A stretch of 64,000 bases of DNA from DASQZK01 sp963809925 (GCA_963809925.1 CAWELH010000006.1:431301-495300); one strand, 5' to 3'. Counted from the first letter of the stretch, positions 55,412 through 64,000 are shown. Notes: a model not told the origin generated them from the letters alone. Made by a program: numbers and translations.

Positions 55412-57007
55412 ATGACCAGATTCCTGACGATAATCCTTTTCCTTACTTTCTTCGTCCCGCTCAAGGCGCAGTACATTCCCGTACATCCATCCAACGCGGT
55501 CTACGCCTTCCTGCAGGAACTGGCAAACGAAAAGCTGGTTGACCTGAACACGGCCACACTTCCACGCAGCCGCATGGAGATCTCACAACTCCTGACCTCG
55601 GTGGATCCTACGGTACTCAACGACCGCCAACAGAAGGAACTGGCGTTTTTTCTCCGCGACTTCAATAAGGAAGTATTCGTCAATAAGGATTTTAAACGCC
55701 GACCGGATCTTTTCTATTACCGCGACAGTAGCTTTGCCGTCACGGTCAATCCCATCGGTGGCGGAGATGCCTGGTTTAACGGAAACGGTATGGCCTGGCA
55801 CTGGTGGAACGGGGCTGAAGGATGGGCGACCATGGGGAAGTTCGGTATTTATGGGAGCCTTCGCGATAATCATGAGAGTGAGCGACTTACACAGCCGGAG
55901 TACCTGAATCAGAATCCCGGCGGGGCCAACTTCAAAGCCTTCAGCGGCGGGAGGGTCGATTACTGGGAGTCACGCGGCGGCGTAACCTACGACTTCGGAA
56001 AGGGCAGCGTGGGCCTTGTAAAGGACCATTTCCAGTGGGGGTCCAACTACCATGGCAGCAACATCTATTCGGGCCGCAGCCCTTCCTTCGCACATATCTT
56101 CCTCTACCTGAAACCGGTGAAATGGCTCGAATTCCGGTACGTTCACGGATGGCTCACCTCGCAGGTGGTCGACAGCAGCCGGTCGTTTTATGTTAACAAC
56201 AGCTACGGGCTGAACTACCGGAAGGTATACCATAAAAAATTCATGGCTGCAAACCTGATCACGGTGATGCCGGTGAGAGGTCTCCATATTTCGGCGGGAA
56301 ACAGCATCATCTACGATTACGACAACGTTCATGCGGCCTATCTGATCCCTCTGATGTTTTACAAAGCCGTAGACCACACGCTTCAATCGGGGATCGACAA
56401 CATGAATTCGCAGATCTTCTTCGATGTCTCCAGTCATAATATTAAATATACTCATCTCTATGCCAGCCTGTTTATCGACGAGCTGGCGGTGCACCGTATT
56501 TTTGATCCCGACGAATTCAATTTTTACAGCTTCAAGACCGGGTTCCGTTTCAGCGATCTCATTCCCAACACTTATGCCGGCGTGGAATACACGGTGACCA
56601 ACGTTCTTACTTACAAACATTACGTTCCTACCATCACCTTTGAGTCGAACCGCTTCAATCTTGGCCATTACCTCACCGACAATGCCAAAGAAATTTACGT
56701 CAGCCTTGGTTTCAGGCCCTGGCGGAATGTCGACATCGGTGCATCCTACACAGGTATAATTAAGGGTCCGGATCATACGGCACTGGGTACCGACCGTTTG
56801 GGTATAAGGCCCTTCACACCCATAGTGTGGCAATCGGACGAATACGCGCTGAATATGTCGTGGGAGGTCATCAACGACGGCTACCTGAGGATCGGCTATT
56901 CCTGGCGGAATGTTACGGGTGAAGAAAGTTACATAGAGGAATACCTGCCTGAGTTTTACAGGGGTAAGACCGGGACTTTCAGCATGGGGATGAATTTCGG
57001 ATTTTGA
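55412..57007 (+). CDS. Outer-membrane beta-barrel protein, capsule assembly Wzi-like
   Basis: A signal peptide (residues 1-19, ending in LKAQ) precedes a helical N-terminal segment (SNAVYAFLQELANEKLVDLN, SRMEISQLL, LNDRQQKELAFFLRDF), then many amphipathic strands (WLEFRYVHGWLTSQVVDS, YINHR-like tracts, YLRIGYSWRNVTGEES) ending TFSMGMNFGF, a barrel C-terminus with a final Phe. The helix-plus-barrel layout resembles Wzi, the outer-membrane protein that anchors capsule in other bacteria. The resemblance is structural and by pattern only, so a different porin-like function is possible. The SDR gene follows 71 bp later in the same orientation. The length of 531 residues is in the Wzi range. Confidence 0.6.
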   Translation: MTRFLTIILFLTFFVPLKAQYIPVHPSNAVYAFLQELANEKLVDLNTATLPRSRMEISQLLTSVDPTVLNDRQQKELAFFLRDFNKEVFVNKDFKRRPDLFYYRDSSFAVTVNPIGGGDAWFNGNGMAWHWWNGAEGWATMGKFGIYGSLRDNHESERLTQPEYLNQNPGGANFKAFSGGRVDYWESRGGVTYDFGKGSVGLVKDHFQWGSNYHGSNIYSGRSPSFAHIFLYLKPVKWLEFRYVHGWLTSQVVDSSRSFYVNNSYGLNYRKVYHKKFMAANLITVMPVRGLHISAGNSIIYDYDNVHAAYLIPLMFYKAVDHTLQSGIDNMNSQIFFDVSSHNIKYTHLYASLFIDELAVHRIFDPDEFNFYSFKTGFRFSDLIPNTYAGVEYTVTNVLTYKHYVPTITFESNRFNLGHYLTDNAKEIYVSLGFRPWRNVDIGASYTGIIKGPDHTALGTDRLGIRPFTPIVWQSDEYALNMSWEVINDGYLRIGYSWRNVTGEESYIEEYLPEFYRGKTGTFSMGMNFGF

Positions 57008-57078
57008 CTTTTTCCTGACGTACAGATCAGCTTTCCAGTGCTGAAATAATTTCATAGCTTTACATCAAAATAATTTCC

Positions 57079-58089
57079 ATGATCCTTGTTACCGGCGGCA
57101 CCGGGCTTCTCGGTTCCCATCTCCTTTATTCACTGGTAAAAGACAATCAGCCTGTCAGAGCCATCCGGCGGCCGGAATCGGACGTGGACGAGGTACGCCG
57201 CGTTTTTCGCCGGTATGCGGAAGAGGATGAAGCACTGTTCGGGAAGATCGAATGGGTGGATGCCGATATCCTGATCCCCGAGTCGCTCGATGAAGCCATG
57301 GCAGGAGTACGAAGGGTCTATCATTCCGCTGCCATCGTGTCTTTCGATCCGCGTGAACGTGCAAGTCTCATTACCGGGAACCTGAACGGTACGGCCAATG
57401 TGGTCAATGCATGCCTGGAGTATGGCGTAGAGAAGCTTTGTCATGTCAGCTCCACCGCTGCACTTGGCTCGAATCCTCTCGGCGGACCGGTTACGGAGGA
57501 TATGATGTGGGTCCACAACAAGATGCACTCAAGCTATTCGATCTCCAAGTTCACCTCCGAGATGGAGGTCTGGCGAGGCATCGAGGAAGGGCTGAATGCG
57601 GTGATCGTAAATCCCTCCTTCATCCTTGGCGCCGGGTCATGGGGGAAGAGTTCGTCGAAGATGTTTTCGGAGATCTATCACGGACTGCGCTACTATATGA
57701 ACGGCGTCACCGGATATGTGTGGGTCGATGATGTGGTGAACTGCATGCGTATCCTCATGGACGCCGACATCTCCGCCGAACGCTTTATCATCTCCTCGGA
57801 AAACCTGTCGTACAAAAATGTATTCACCATGATCGCCGACGCATTGCGCGTCACGGCCCCGTCGACGGAGGCCCGTCCTTTCCTGGCATCGATCGCCTGG
57901 CGACTGGATGCTTTCAGATCCCTGTTTGGTACCAGTCGTGTGATCACCCGCGAAGCTGTCAATGCCGGCCGCAGCATCAACCGGTTCTCCAACCAGAAGA
58001 TCCGTGAGAGAACGGGCTATGAATTCCGGGAGATCAAAGGGGTGATTGATGAAGTGGGGAAGGTGTTTTTGAGGGAGGCGGGGAGGTGA
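57079..58089 (+). CDS. NAD(P)-dependent epimerase/dehydratase family protein (extended SDR)
   Basis: The protein has 336 residues. Cofactor-binding VTGGTGLLGSHLL is at residues 4-16, followed by ADILIPESLDEAM and VYHSAAIVSFD. The active site has VSSTAALG (Ser) and SSYSISKFTSEMEVWR (Tyr-x3-Lys). NPSFILGAGSW and GYVWVDDVVNCMRIL match the dihydroflavonol-4-reductase-like subgroup. Such enzymes act on sugars, steroids or flavonoid-like ketones; the substrate is not identified. It probably shares a transcript with the upstream barrel protein. A repeat field follows. Confidence 0.9.
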   Translation: MILVTGGTGLLGSHLLYSLVKDNQPVRAIRRPESDVDEVRRVFRRYAEEDEALFGKIEWVDADILIPESLDEAMAGVRRVYHSAAIVSFDPRERASLITGNLNGTANVVNACLEYGVEKLCHVSSTAALGSNPLGGPVTEDMMWVHNKMHSSYSISKFTSEMEVWRGIEEGLNAVIVNPSFILGAGSWGKSSSKMFSEIYHGLRYYMNGVTGYVWVDDVVNCMRILMDADISAERFIISSENLSYKNVFTMIADALRVTAPSTEARPFLASIAWRLDAFRSLFGTSRVITREAVNAGRSINRFSNQKIRERTGYEFREIKGVIDEVGKVFLREAGR

Positions 58090-58126
58090 TTTCCGTCATA
58101 CCCCAACTGCCGGGTAGTTTACCCAT

Positions 58127-59150
58127 GGACATCACCGCAAAATACTTTTATTGAACCACATAAGGCACATAAGTTCACATAAGTTGCCGTGAATTATCCA
58201 ATGGAGGGTAGATCGATTAAAATTTAAGTTCAATATAACGTGATTTGACCTGCTACGATTTTCTTTGAACCACTCCCTACCGCGGAGCGGTAACATTATA
58301 GTAGCCACGGTCACGTCCGTGGTTGAAACGCCCTCGATTGCCTAAACCCCGGAAGGGTTTAAAACATTTCCCATCCCGATCTCTCCAGGACATCACCGCA
58401 AATTACTTTTATTGAACCACATAAGGCACATAAGTTCACATAAGTTGCCGTGAATTATCCAATGGAGGGTAGATCAATTAAAATTTAAGTTCAATATAAC
58501 GTGATTTGACCTGCTACGATTTTCTTTGAACCACTCCCTACCGCGGAGCGGTAACATTATAGTAGCCACGGTCACGTCCGTGGTTGAAACGCCCTCGATT
58601 GCCTAAACCCCGGAAGGGTTTAAAACATTTCCCATCCCGATCTCTCCAGGACATCACCGCAAATCACTTTTATTGAACCACATAAGGCACATAAGTTCAC
58701 ATAAGTTGCCGTGAATTATCCAATGGAGGGTAGATCAATTAAAATTTAAGTTCAATATAACGTGATTTGACCTGCTACGATTTTCTTTGAACCACTCCCT
58801 ACCGCGGAGCGGTAACATTATAGTAGCCACGGTCACGTCCGTGGTTGAAACGCCCTCGATTGCCCAAACCCCGGAGGGGTTTAAAACATTTCCCATCCCG
58901 ATCTCTCCAGGACATCACCGCAAATTACTTTTATTGAACCACATAAGGCACATAAGGTCACATAAGTTGTAGTAAAGTATCCTATGGAGGGTAGATCGAT
59001 TAAAATTTAAGTTCAATATAATGTGATTTGACCTGCGACAATTTTCTTTGAACCACTCCCTACCGCGGAGCGGTAAAATTATAGTAGCCACGGTTACGTC
59101 CGTGGTTGAAACGCTCTCGATTCCCTAAACCCCGGAGGGGTTTCATACGT
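58127..59150. repeat. 261-bp tandem repeat, 4 copies, combining ACATAAG and REP-like hairpin modules
   Basis: TTGAACCACATAAGGC recurs at 58151, 58412, 58673 and 58934 (exactly 261 bp). Each unit holds the triple ACATAAG motif, a GTTGCCGTGAATTATCC-like stretch, the GCGGAGCGG hairpin, the CCACGG...CCGTGG hairpin and an AACCCCGGA(A/G)GGGTTT hairpin, all in fixed order. Copies 1-3 are nearly identical; copy 4 has diverged. No gene is visible. Confidence 0.92.
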
Positions 59151-59300
59151 GTTCCCAAGATCTGTTAATATCAAATCGAAAAAATTACAACGTTCATATG
59201 CCCGGATTATTGGCCTGCGTCCACCGAAGCTTGCGCCACCGCTAAAGCCAATGCGGCACGCGGTCAGCGAAGGTAGATCACTGAATGATTGCCGGTGCGG
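59131..59300 (-). repeat. Inverted partial copy of the 649-bp repeat interior
   Basis: On the minus strand this segment matches the middle of the 649-bp unit (ATTGGC near 59210 back to AACCCCTCCGGGGTTTAG near 59130), including the AGATCTGTTAATATCAAATC (59158-59177) counterpart. It continues into a GCGTCCACCG...CGAAGGTAGA segment also seen at the end of the 649-bp unit. It shows that the two large repeat fields share modules. Confidence 0.8.
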
Positions 59301-59378
59301 CGTAACAACTTTCTGTCATGAGCACAACGCATCCCTGAATTTTCATTAATTTTGGGATGGATCAATTTCCTGAAAATC

Positions 59379-60419
59379 ATGAAATCATCATCACCTAGAG
59401 AGCTGGCGGCGTATATTGCCATACTTGTCTCGCTGCTTTTTGGCGGGACGTTTTTCCTGCTGGAATATTACAACACGGAAAAGCCGTGGATGCTGCTGCC
59501 TGTGGCCCTGGTCATTTTCTTCATCGTGACCTATCTCATTATCTACTATACACTGTCAGGATTTATACTCGAAAAAATTCAGCCGATATATAAAACCATC
59601 CATGAGTTCAACGTTTCGCAGAAAGAGCTAAGGCGTCAGATCGACCGTTCCGGCTTCATCTCCAGCATCAACAGGGAGGTTGAAGACTGGGCCGACCTGA
59701 AGTCCAAGGAGATCAAGAAGCTGAAGCAGCTCGAAAAATACCGGAAAGAGTTCGTCGGCAATGTATCCCATGAACTGAAGACGCCCATCTTCAATATTCA
59801 GGGCTACGTCCTCACGCTGCTTGACGGCGGTCTTGAGGATCCGTCGATCAACCGCCTTTACCTCGAGCGGACGGAGAAGAGCATCAACAGGATGATCTCC
59901 ATCGTTGAGGATCTCGAGTCCATCTCGCGCCTTGAGTCGGGTGAGCTCAAGCTGCATCCGGAGGCTTTCGATATCGTGACGCTCGTGGAGGAATCGTTCG
60001 ACATGCTTGATCTCAAGGCGAAGTCGAGGGGCATCAAGCTCGCCTTCGGCGGAAATTACAGCAAGCCCGTCAAAGTCATCGCCGACAGGAAGCGGATGCA
60101 GGAGGTGATCAACAATCTCGTGGTGAACTCCGTCAATTACGGGAAGAAAAACGGCCGGACCTCGGTATCCATCATGGACATGGGCGCGAACGTCCTCATC
60201 GATGTCACCGACAACGGCATCGGCATTTCGGACGATGACATCCCCCGTATCTTTGAACGTTTCTACCGTACCGACAAATCCAGGTCGCGCGACCAGGGCG
60301 GCACCGGCCTCGGCCTCTCCATTGTAAAGCACATCATTGAAGCCCATAACCAGACGATTACGGTGAAGAGCAAGCTGGATAAGGGGACGTCGTTTATTTT
60401 TACGTTGATGAAGGCGTAG
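59379..60419 (+). CDS. Sensor histidine kinase (PhoR-like)
   Basis: The ATG at 59379 (346 residues) is preferred to a TTG at 59352. Two membrane helices (~8-27, 38-62) with a very short outside loop precede a linker or coiled coil (~65-130, with SKEIKKLKQLEKYRKEFVG). The dimerisation/phosphoacceptor H-box is FVGNVSHELKTPIFNIQGY (His near residue 130). The ATPase domain has the N-box (EVINNLVVNSVNYGK), G1 (DNGIGISDDD), F-box (IFERFYRTDKSRSR) and G2 (GGTGLGLSIVKHII). It autophosphorylates and passes phosphate to a response regulator. No response regulator gene is adjacent; upstream is only repeats, so the partner is elsewhere or has been displaced. Confidence 0.93.
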   Translation: MKSSSPRELAAYIAILVSLLFGGTFFLLEYYNTEKPWMLLPVALVIFFIVTYLIIYYTLSGFILEKIQPIYKTIHEFNVSQKELRRQIDRSGFISSINREVEDWADLKSKEIKKLKQLEKYRKEFVGNVSHELKTPIFNIQGYVLTLLDGGLEDPSINRLYLERTEKSINRMISIVEDLESISRLESGELKLHPEAFDIVTLVEESFDMLDLKAKSRGIKLAFGGNYSKPVKVIADRKRMQEVINNLVVNSVNYGKKNGRTSVSIMDMGANVLIDVTDNGIGISDDDIPRIFERFYRTDKSRSRDQGGTGLGLSIVKHIIEAHNQTITVKSKLDKGTSFIFTLMKA

Positions 60420-60425
60420 GGGGAA

Positions 60426-60515
60426 GTTAGGGAGTTAGGGAGTTATGGAGTTATGAAGTTAGGGAGTTAAATGAATGTCGAATATCGAATAACGAATGTC
60501 GAATTTCGAAGGGAG
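60426..60515. repeat. Short-period repeats GGGAGTTA and TCGAATnTCGAA
   Basis: Bases 60426-60469 consist of AGTTAGGGAGTTATGG-type 10-mers. Bases 60476-60512 are tandem CGAATGTCGAATATCGAAT-type palindromic words. The first type is mirrored in reverse orientation at 62385-62449. No gene is seen from 60420 to 61258. Confidence 0.75.
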
Positions 60516-60698
60516 GAGTTTCGTAATCTGAGAACATCTTGGTGACTGTTGGATTTTAGGAACGAGTGGTGCGAGGGGATTCCCCGTTCGGGGGTCAGGG
60601 GTAGCGGGGAGGAGAGGCGGCGAGGTTCGTAATAAGGATGCCTCCGTAGGTGGCAGAGAGCGATAGCGATAGAAAATGCAGAGCCGGTCTATCCGCAG

Positions 60699-60750
60699 AA
60701 CCGCGGAGCGGTAGCCCAAAAATAGCCACGGTTTTGCCCGTGGTTGTTTG
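60699..60750 (+). repeat. REP-like hairpin pair, forward copy
   Basis: CCGC-GGA-GCGG hairpin followed by AATAGCCACGG...CCCGTGGTTG, the same pair as in the 649- and 261-bp units. Confidence 0.8.
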
Positions 60751-60812
60751 TGATTGGAGGGCATATAATCATTACCCTATCTACCTCCGGCCTCTCGGTT
60801 CTCATTAATCCA

Positions 60813-60963
60813 CCTTCGCTGAAGCTACGGTGGACGATGTCCTCCTTCGCTGAAGCTACGGTGGACGATGTCCTCCTTCGCTGAAGCTACGGTGGACGAT
60901 GTCCTCCTTCGCTGAAGCTACGGTGGACGATGTCCTCCTTCGCTGAAGCTACGGTTGACGCAG
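60813..60963. repeat. 31-bp tandem repeat, 5 copies
   Basis: CCTTCGCTGAAGCTACGGTG recurs at 60813, 60844, 60875, 60906 and 60937. The unit CTTCGCTGAAG is itself near-palindromic. The period is not a multiple of three and no frame is shared, so it is non-coding. Confidence 0.9.
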
Positions 60964-61054
60964 TTGGGGATCAGCAGGAGATGCATATAATGAACGTCAT
61001 ATTCATTATTTTTCCATCCATGGGTAAGCCGCCGCACAGGCACCTGAACCACCC

Positions 61055-61098
61055 AAACCCATGGCTACTATTATGCAACCGCTTCGCGGTAGGGAATG
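61055..61098 (-). repeat. REP-like hairpin pair, inverted copy
   Basis: ATGGCTACTATTATGCAACC then GCTTCGCGGTAGGGAA is the reverse complement of the GCGGAGCGG...TATAGTAGCCACGG module. Confidence 0.75.
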
Positions 61099-61258
61099 GA
61101 ATTCGTCGATAGCATACACTTGGTCGATAGCATACAATTGAAACAACGCAGCCAAATCTTGAAAATTTGTCTGAAACACAAAACTCAAAACCCTGAGCAC
61201 GATCCCTTGCCGCTAACCGTAAATTTCCTAATTTCGCAGCAAACTAAATGTACAGACC

Positions 61259-61861
61259 ATGTTTTCAGGAATAGTAGAAGAAGCCGCAAAGGTGGTAAAG
61301 CTTGAAAAGGACCAGGAGAACCTGCATCTTACGCTTGAATGTTCCTTTGTGAATGAGCTAAAGATAGACCAGAGCATATCGCACAACGGGGTGTGTCTGA
61401 CTGTGGTAAGGAAGACGGCAAAGGACTATACGGTGACGGCCATAAAGGAGACGCTTGAAAAATCGAACCTCGGCCGGCTGAAGGTGGGCGACAGGGTGAA
61501 TCTCGAGCGCAGCATGCTGATGAACGGTCGACTCGACGGGCACATCGTGCAGGGACATGTGGATCAGACTGCCGTATGCAAAGAGGTGCGTGAAGCCGAC
61601 GGAAGCTGGTATTTCCACTTTGCGTACGATCCGCTGCAGGACGATTACGTCACGGTGGAAAAAGGATCCGTGTCGGTGAACGGTGTGAGTCTGACGGTGG
61701 TGAACTCACAGCTCCGCTCCTTCGAGGTGGCCATCATCCCCTTCACCTATGAGATGACCAACTTCCACGAGATCAAAGCCGGCACGGTGGTGAACCTGGA
61801 GTTCGACATCATCGGCAAGTATATTGCCAGGATTGTGAAGCAGCAAAGCGGCAAGCTTTAA
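61259..61861 (+). CDS. ribE: Riboflavin synthase, alpha chain
   Basis: The 200-residue protein has two lumazine-binding repeats. The start MFSGIVEE is the family hallmark. Repeat one contains SISHNGVCLTVV (residues ~38-49) and repeat two SVSVNGVSLTVV (~139-150), with GRLDGHIVQGHVDQT between them. It dismutates two 6,7-dimethyl-8-ribityllumazines to riboflavin in the cytosol. No FMN riboswitch was seen upstream. A YhbP-like gene starts 10 bp after its stop, so the two are co-transcribed. Confidence 0.97.
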   Translation: MFSGIVEEAAKVVKLEKDQENLHLTLECSFVNELKIDQSISHNGVCLTVVRKTAKDYTVTAIKETLEKSNLGRLKVGDRVNLERSMLMNGRLDGHIVQGHVDQTAVCKEVREADGSWYFHFAYDPLQDDYVTVEKGSVSVNGVSLTVVNSQLRSFEVAIIPFTYEMTNFHEIKAGTVVNLEFDIIGKYIARIVKQQSGKL

Positions 61862-61871
61862 ACTACGAATC

Positions 61872-62306
61872 ATGCTCCTGCCCCCGAAACGGATGGTCAC
61901 CTTTATCAACCAGCATCATGTGCTTACCCTTGCCACCTCGGCAGGGAATATTCCCTGGTGCGCCAGCTGTTTCTATGCCTACTCGGCGGAGGAGAATTAT
62001 TTCGTACTTACCTCCGATGCCGGCACACGGCATGTCAGCGACCTGGAAGAAGGTCCGGTAGTAGCAGCATCCATCGCCCTCGAAACCCGCGTTATCGGCA
62101 AGATACGCGGCATCCAGCTACAGGCTGAGATGGTTCGTCCCACCGGTGCTGTGGCAGTCAGGGCCCGCAAGCTGTACCTGAAACGATTCCCTTATGCTGC
62201 ATTCATGGATACGACGTTGTGGATCTTACGGCCATCGATGATGAAGATGACGGATAACCGGCTGGGGTTTGGGAAGAAGATGGTCTGGGAGGGGGTGAGG
62301 TACTGA
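61872..62306 (+). CDS. YhbP/UPF0306-like split-barrel (PNPOx-like) protein
   Basis: The protein has 144 residues. The flavin split-barrel pattern is seen in FINQHHVLTLATSAGNIPWC, ASCFYAYSAEENYFVLTSDA, HVSDLEEGPVVAASIALETR and IRGIQLQAEM, with the family ending RPSMMKMTDNRLGFGKKMVW. The UPF0306 family probably binds FMN or a related cofactor, but the reaction is unknown. Co-transcription with riboflavin synthase supports a flavin link. Its stop codon TGA lies inside the start of an ACATAAG repeat. Confidence 0.85.
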   Translation: MLLPPKRMVTFINQHHVLTLATSAGNIPWCASCFYAYSAEENYFVLTSDAGTRHVSDLEEGPVVAASIALETRVIGKIRGIQLQAEMVRPTGAVAVRARKLYLKRFPYAAFMDTTLWILRPSMMKMTDNRLGFGKKMVWEGVRY

Positions 62307-62449
62307 ACCACATAAGGCACCTAAGGGCACATAAGTTTACGTAGAAAGGGCCTTATGAACTTACGTAGTTCAATACCCCACTAACATCCTAACTCCCTAA
62401 CTTCATAACCTCATAACCTCATAACCTCATAACCTCATAACTTCTTAAT
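62304..62449. repeat. Degenerate ACATAAG repeat followed by ATAACCTC microsatellite
   Basis: TGAACCACATAAGGC begins at 62304 and overlaps the stop codon of the YhbP-like gene. It is followed by an inverted fragment CCTTATGAACTTACG. From 62385 to 62449 ATAACCTC occurs in 10-bp steps (about five times), reversed relative to the short repeats at 60426-60469, and runs into the stop codon of the sugar transferase. Confidence 0.8.
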
Positions 62450-63963
62450 TAGACCTTGCCTTCTTAAGGACAATATTCCCCACCGCCTTCCAAAAATACA
62501 CCCAATCCGTCCGCCAGGGGTGTTTCTCGTAGGCTTCGAGGTATCGTAGTTCGGAATCCTGGATCTCGTCGAGGGTTTTGGGCATGTCGACATAGAAGGG
62601 TGGGACGAGTCCGGGTTTATAGCGGATGCGTTTCTGCCTGAGTTCCTCATCGTAGAGTTCGAAATATTGACGGCTGAGGGGACGGACGCCGACGATTTTC
62701 AGGTCGCCCTTGAGGACATTAAAGATCATGGGCAGCTCGTCGAGCCAGAACATGCGCATGATCTTGCCGGTGGTGGAGATACGGAAGTCGTCTTTGAATT
62801 TCCCGCCTTCCTGGAGGGCATTCTTCATGTACACGTATTCCTGGAGGTATTCGGCAAAGGGATGCATGGTGCGGAGTTTGTAGACCTTGATTATCCGTCC
62901 GCCCTTGCCCACACGGTGGAGTTTGATAAAAGGTCCGTAGGTGGGATTCATGTCGTACGCCGGTTCCTTCACCTTTTTGACGACGAAATAGAATAAGTTG
63001 TCGATATTCTGTTCCTCAATGACGGCAAATCCGCAGGAATACAGTCGACCGAGGATCTCAGCACGGGTAAGTACACGGTTTTCGCCACGTGTGAGGAGGA
63101 AGTAAAGACCTTTTGTGAGTTTGAATTTCGGGAAGACGCGTTTCAGGAGGAAGTCGAAGAAGTAGTAGATACCATTGAACACCGGCGGGAACTTCTTCAT
63201 GATACGGCGTTTACGCTGGTTCTTGGTTTCTGCGAAGCCGATGAAGGTGCCGTCGAAGGGAAGCTTGCGGTTAACCGTTTCAAAGAATTTGTTGATGTAC
63301 TGGATGTCATTCACCCGTTTGAGGTTCACCACATGCAGGAAATAGTTATCGGGCTGGAACTGGATATTGAAGCGCGTTGTGGTGGCCAGGAACAGCGTTT
63401 TCTGGTCTTCGTAGTTGGAGAAGCGGCTGATAAATTTGTAGGCTTCATCACCGCACTCGCTGACCAGGGCTTCGCGGACGATATCGTTTGAAAGAGAAAT
63501 ATCCCGGAAGTTTATGGCTTCGTTGGCTTTCCGGATCTCGTAGGCTCTCGGTGGCGGGTTGTAGAGGTCGGTACGGTTGTCCCGCGTGTGGATCAGGAAG
63601 AAATAAAGGTTGGCCAGGAGCAGCTCAAGAACGGTGCAGATGGTGACGGTACCGAAGAACATCAGGCGGCTGTATCCGGAGACATTAAGTGCGAACATGA
63701 CGATGGCCAGCACCGACAGGGCGGAGAAGTTGGCATAGAGGATACGGCGGAGGATCTTACCGAGGGAATAGCGGCAGCCGGAAGCGGTATTTTTTGAAGT
63801 AAAAGGAAAAAACGGTCCAGGAAGCGATGAGTACGGCAAAACCGGTGAGATACCGGTACGACAGGTAATTTGGCGTGCCTTGCTTATAAACGGCCATAAG
63901 AAGGAAGGACACAAATAAAAGCACGAGGTCAATGACGTAGGTCGTCAGAATTCGCGATTGCAT
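62445..63963 (-). CDS. Membrane sugar-phosphate transferase (bacterial sugar transferase), frameshifted near its N-terminus
   Basis: The C-terminal ~460 residues are open from 62445 upward. They contain FIKLHRVGKGGRIIKVYKLR, RMFWLDELPMIFNVLKGDLK, IVGVRPLSRQYFELY and RYKPGLVPPF, the catalytic signatures of polyprenyl-phosphate hexose-1-phosphate transferases. In that frame the first ~58 residues (up to 63932) look random (PSSLPGPF-like). In the neighbouring frame from the ATG at 63963 there is a proper start with two membrane helices (VIDLVLLFVSFLLMAVY, FAVLIASWTVFSFYFKKYRF). One extra base within about 63765-63785 explains this: removing one C in the TTCCGG string gives KKYRFGCRYSLGKIL. The repaired protein has 505 residues. 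It would prime surface polysaccharide synthesis; it is a second such enzyme beside the one at 14794. Confidence 0.85.
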
Positions 63964-64000
63964 GGCTGGGTAAATGTATTGGGAAGTAAAGATACGAAAA

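Noticed and set aside
55970..57055. 361-residue minus-strand ORF opposite the outer-membrane barrel gene
   Set aside because: Composition is antisense-like and no motif is seen; the + strand has a signal peptide and a barrel ending.
59149..59349. 66-residue ORF just before the histidine kinase as a lost response regulator
   Set aside because: It is read from an inverted repeat segment and has no receiver-domain residues.

Overview
The window reads as part of a chromosome from an uncultured member of the Bacteroidota, probably class Bacteroidia. The evidence is four secreted proteins with C-terminal type IX secretion (T9SS) sorting domains, a Bacteroidota-type promoter (TTTG-N19-TAGCTTTG) before a TetR gene, the ileS-dksA-lspA gene order, and a long-form ispG. 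No rRNA, CRISPR array, transposase, phage gene or SusC/SusD pair was found. One tRNA with a CAU anticodon is present.

Bases 1-37158 are mainly a surface-carbohydrate region. In order it holds the 3' end of an FN3/LamG-like T9SS protein, a polysaccharide-lyase-like protein with FN3 domains, and a giant (about 3196 residue) SGNH-esterase protein carrying 21 tandem 72-residue InlB-type repeats and interrupted by one extra base. Next come a DUF218/YdcF-like membrane protein, a priming glycosyltransferase with the GDP-fucose genes gmd and fcl, a Tat-exported Gfo/Idh/MocA oxidoreductase, a GH127-like lipoprotein, a small T9SS protein and a GH172 (DUF2961) protein. A TetR-controlled unit (porin, TSUP transporter, FmdE-like Zn-ribbon protein) follows. 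The region closes with an AraC regulator divergent from a GH30/T9SS-SDR-Gfo/Idh operon.

Bases 37159-64000 are housekeeping genes (HAD, ispG, cysS, rnr, tetR, lspA, dksA, ileS, an outer-membrane barrel, an SDR, a histidine kinase, ribE, a YhbP-like gene, a sugar transferase). They are separated by unusually heavy intergenic repeat fields: a 649-bp tandem unit, a 227-bp unit in 7 copies, a 261-bp unit in 4 copies, a 31-bp unit in 5 copies, REP-like hairpins in both orientations, and a dispersed triple ACATAAG motif. Two small PDDEXK/Vsr-like nuclease genes sit inside or between such repeats: a GxxExxY gene broken by a stop codon, and an intact DUF559 gene. This pairing of a small nuclease with a specific repeat family is the most unusual feature of the window.

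Three coding breaks (one-base insertions near 4993 and 63775, a nonsense codon at 37807-37809) could be real mutations or assembly errors. All functions are inferred from motifs read by eye; no database search was possible.
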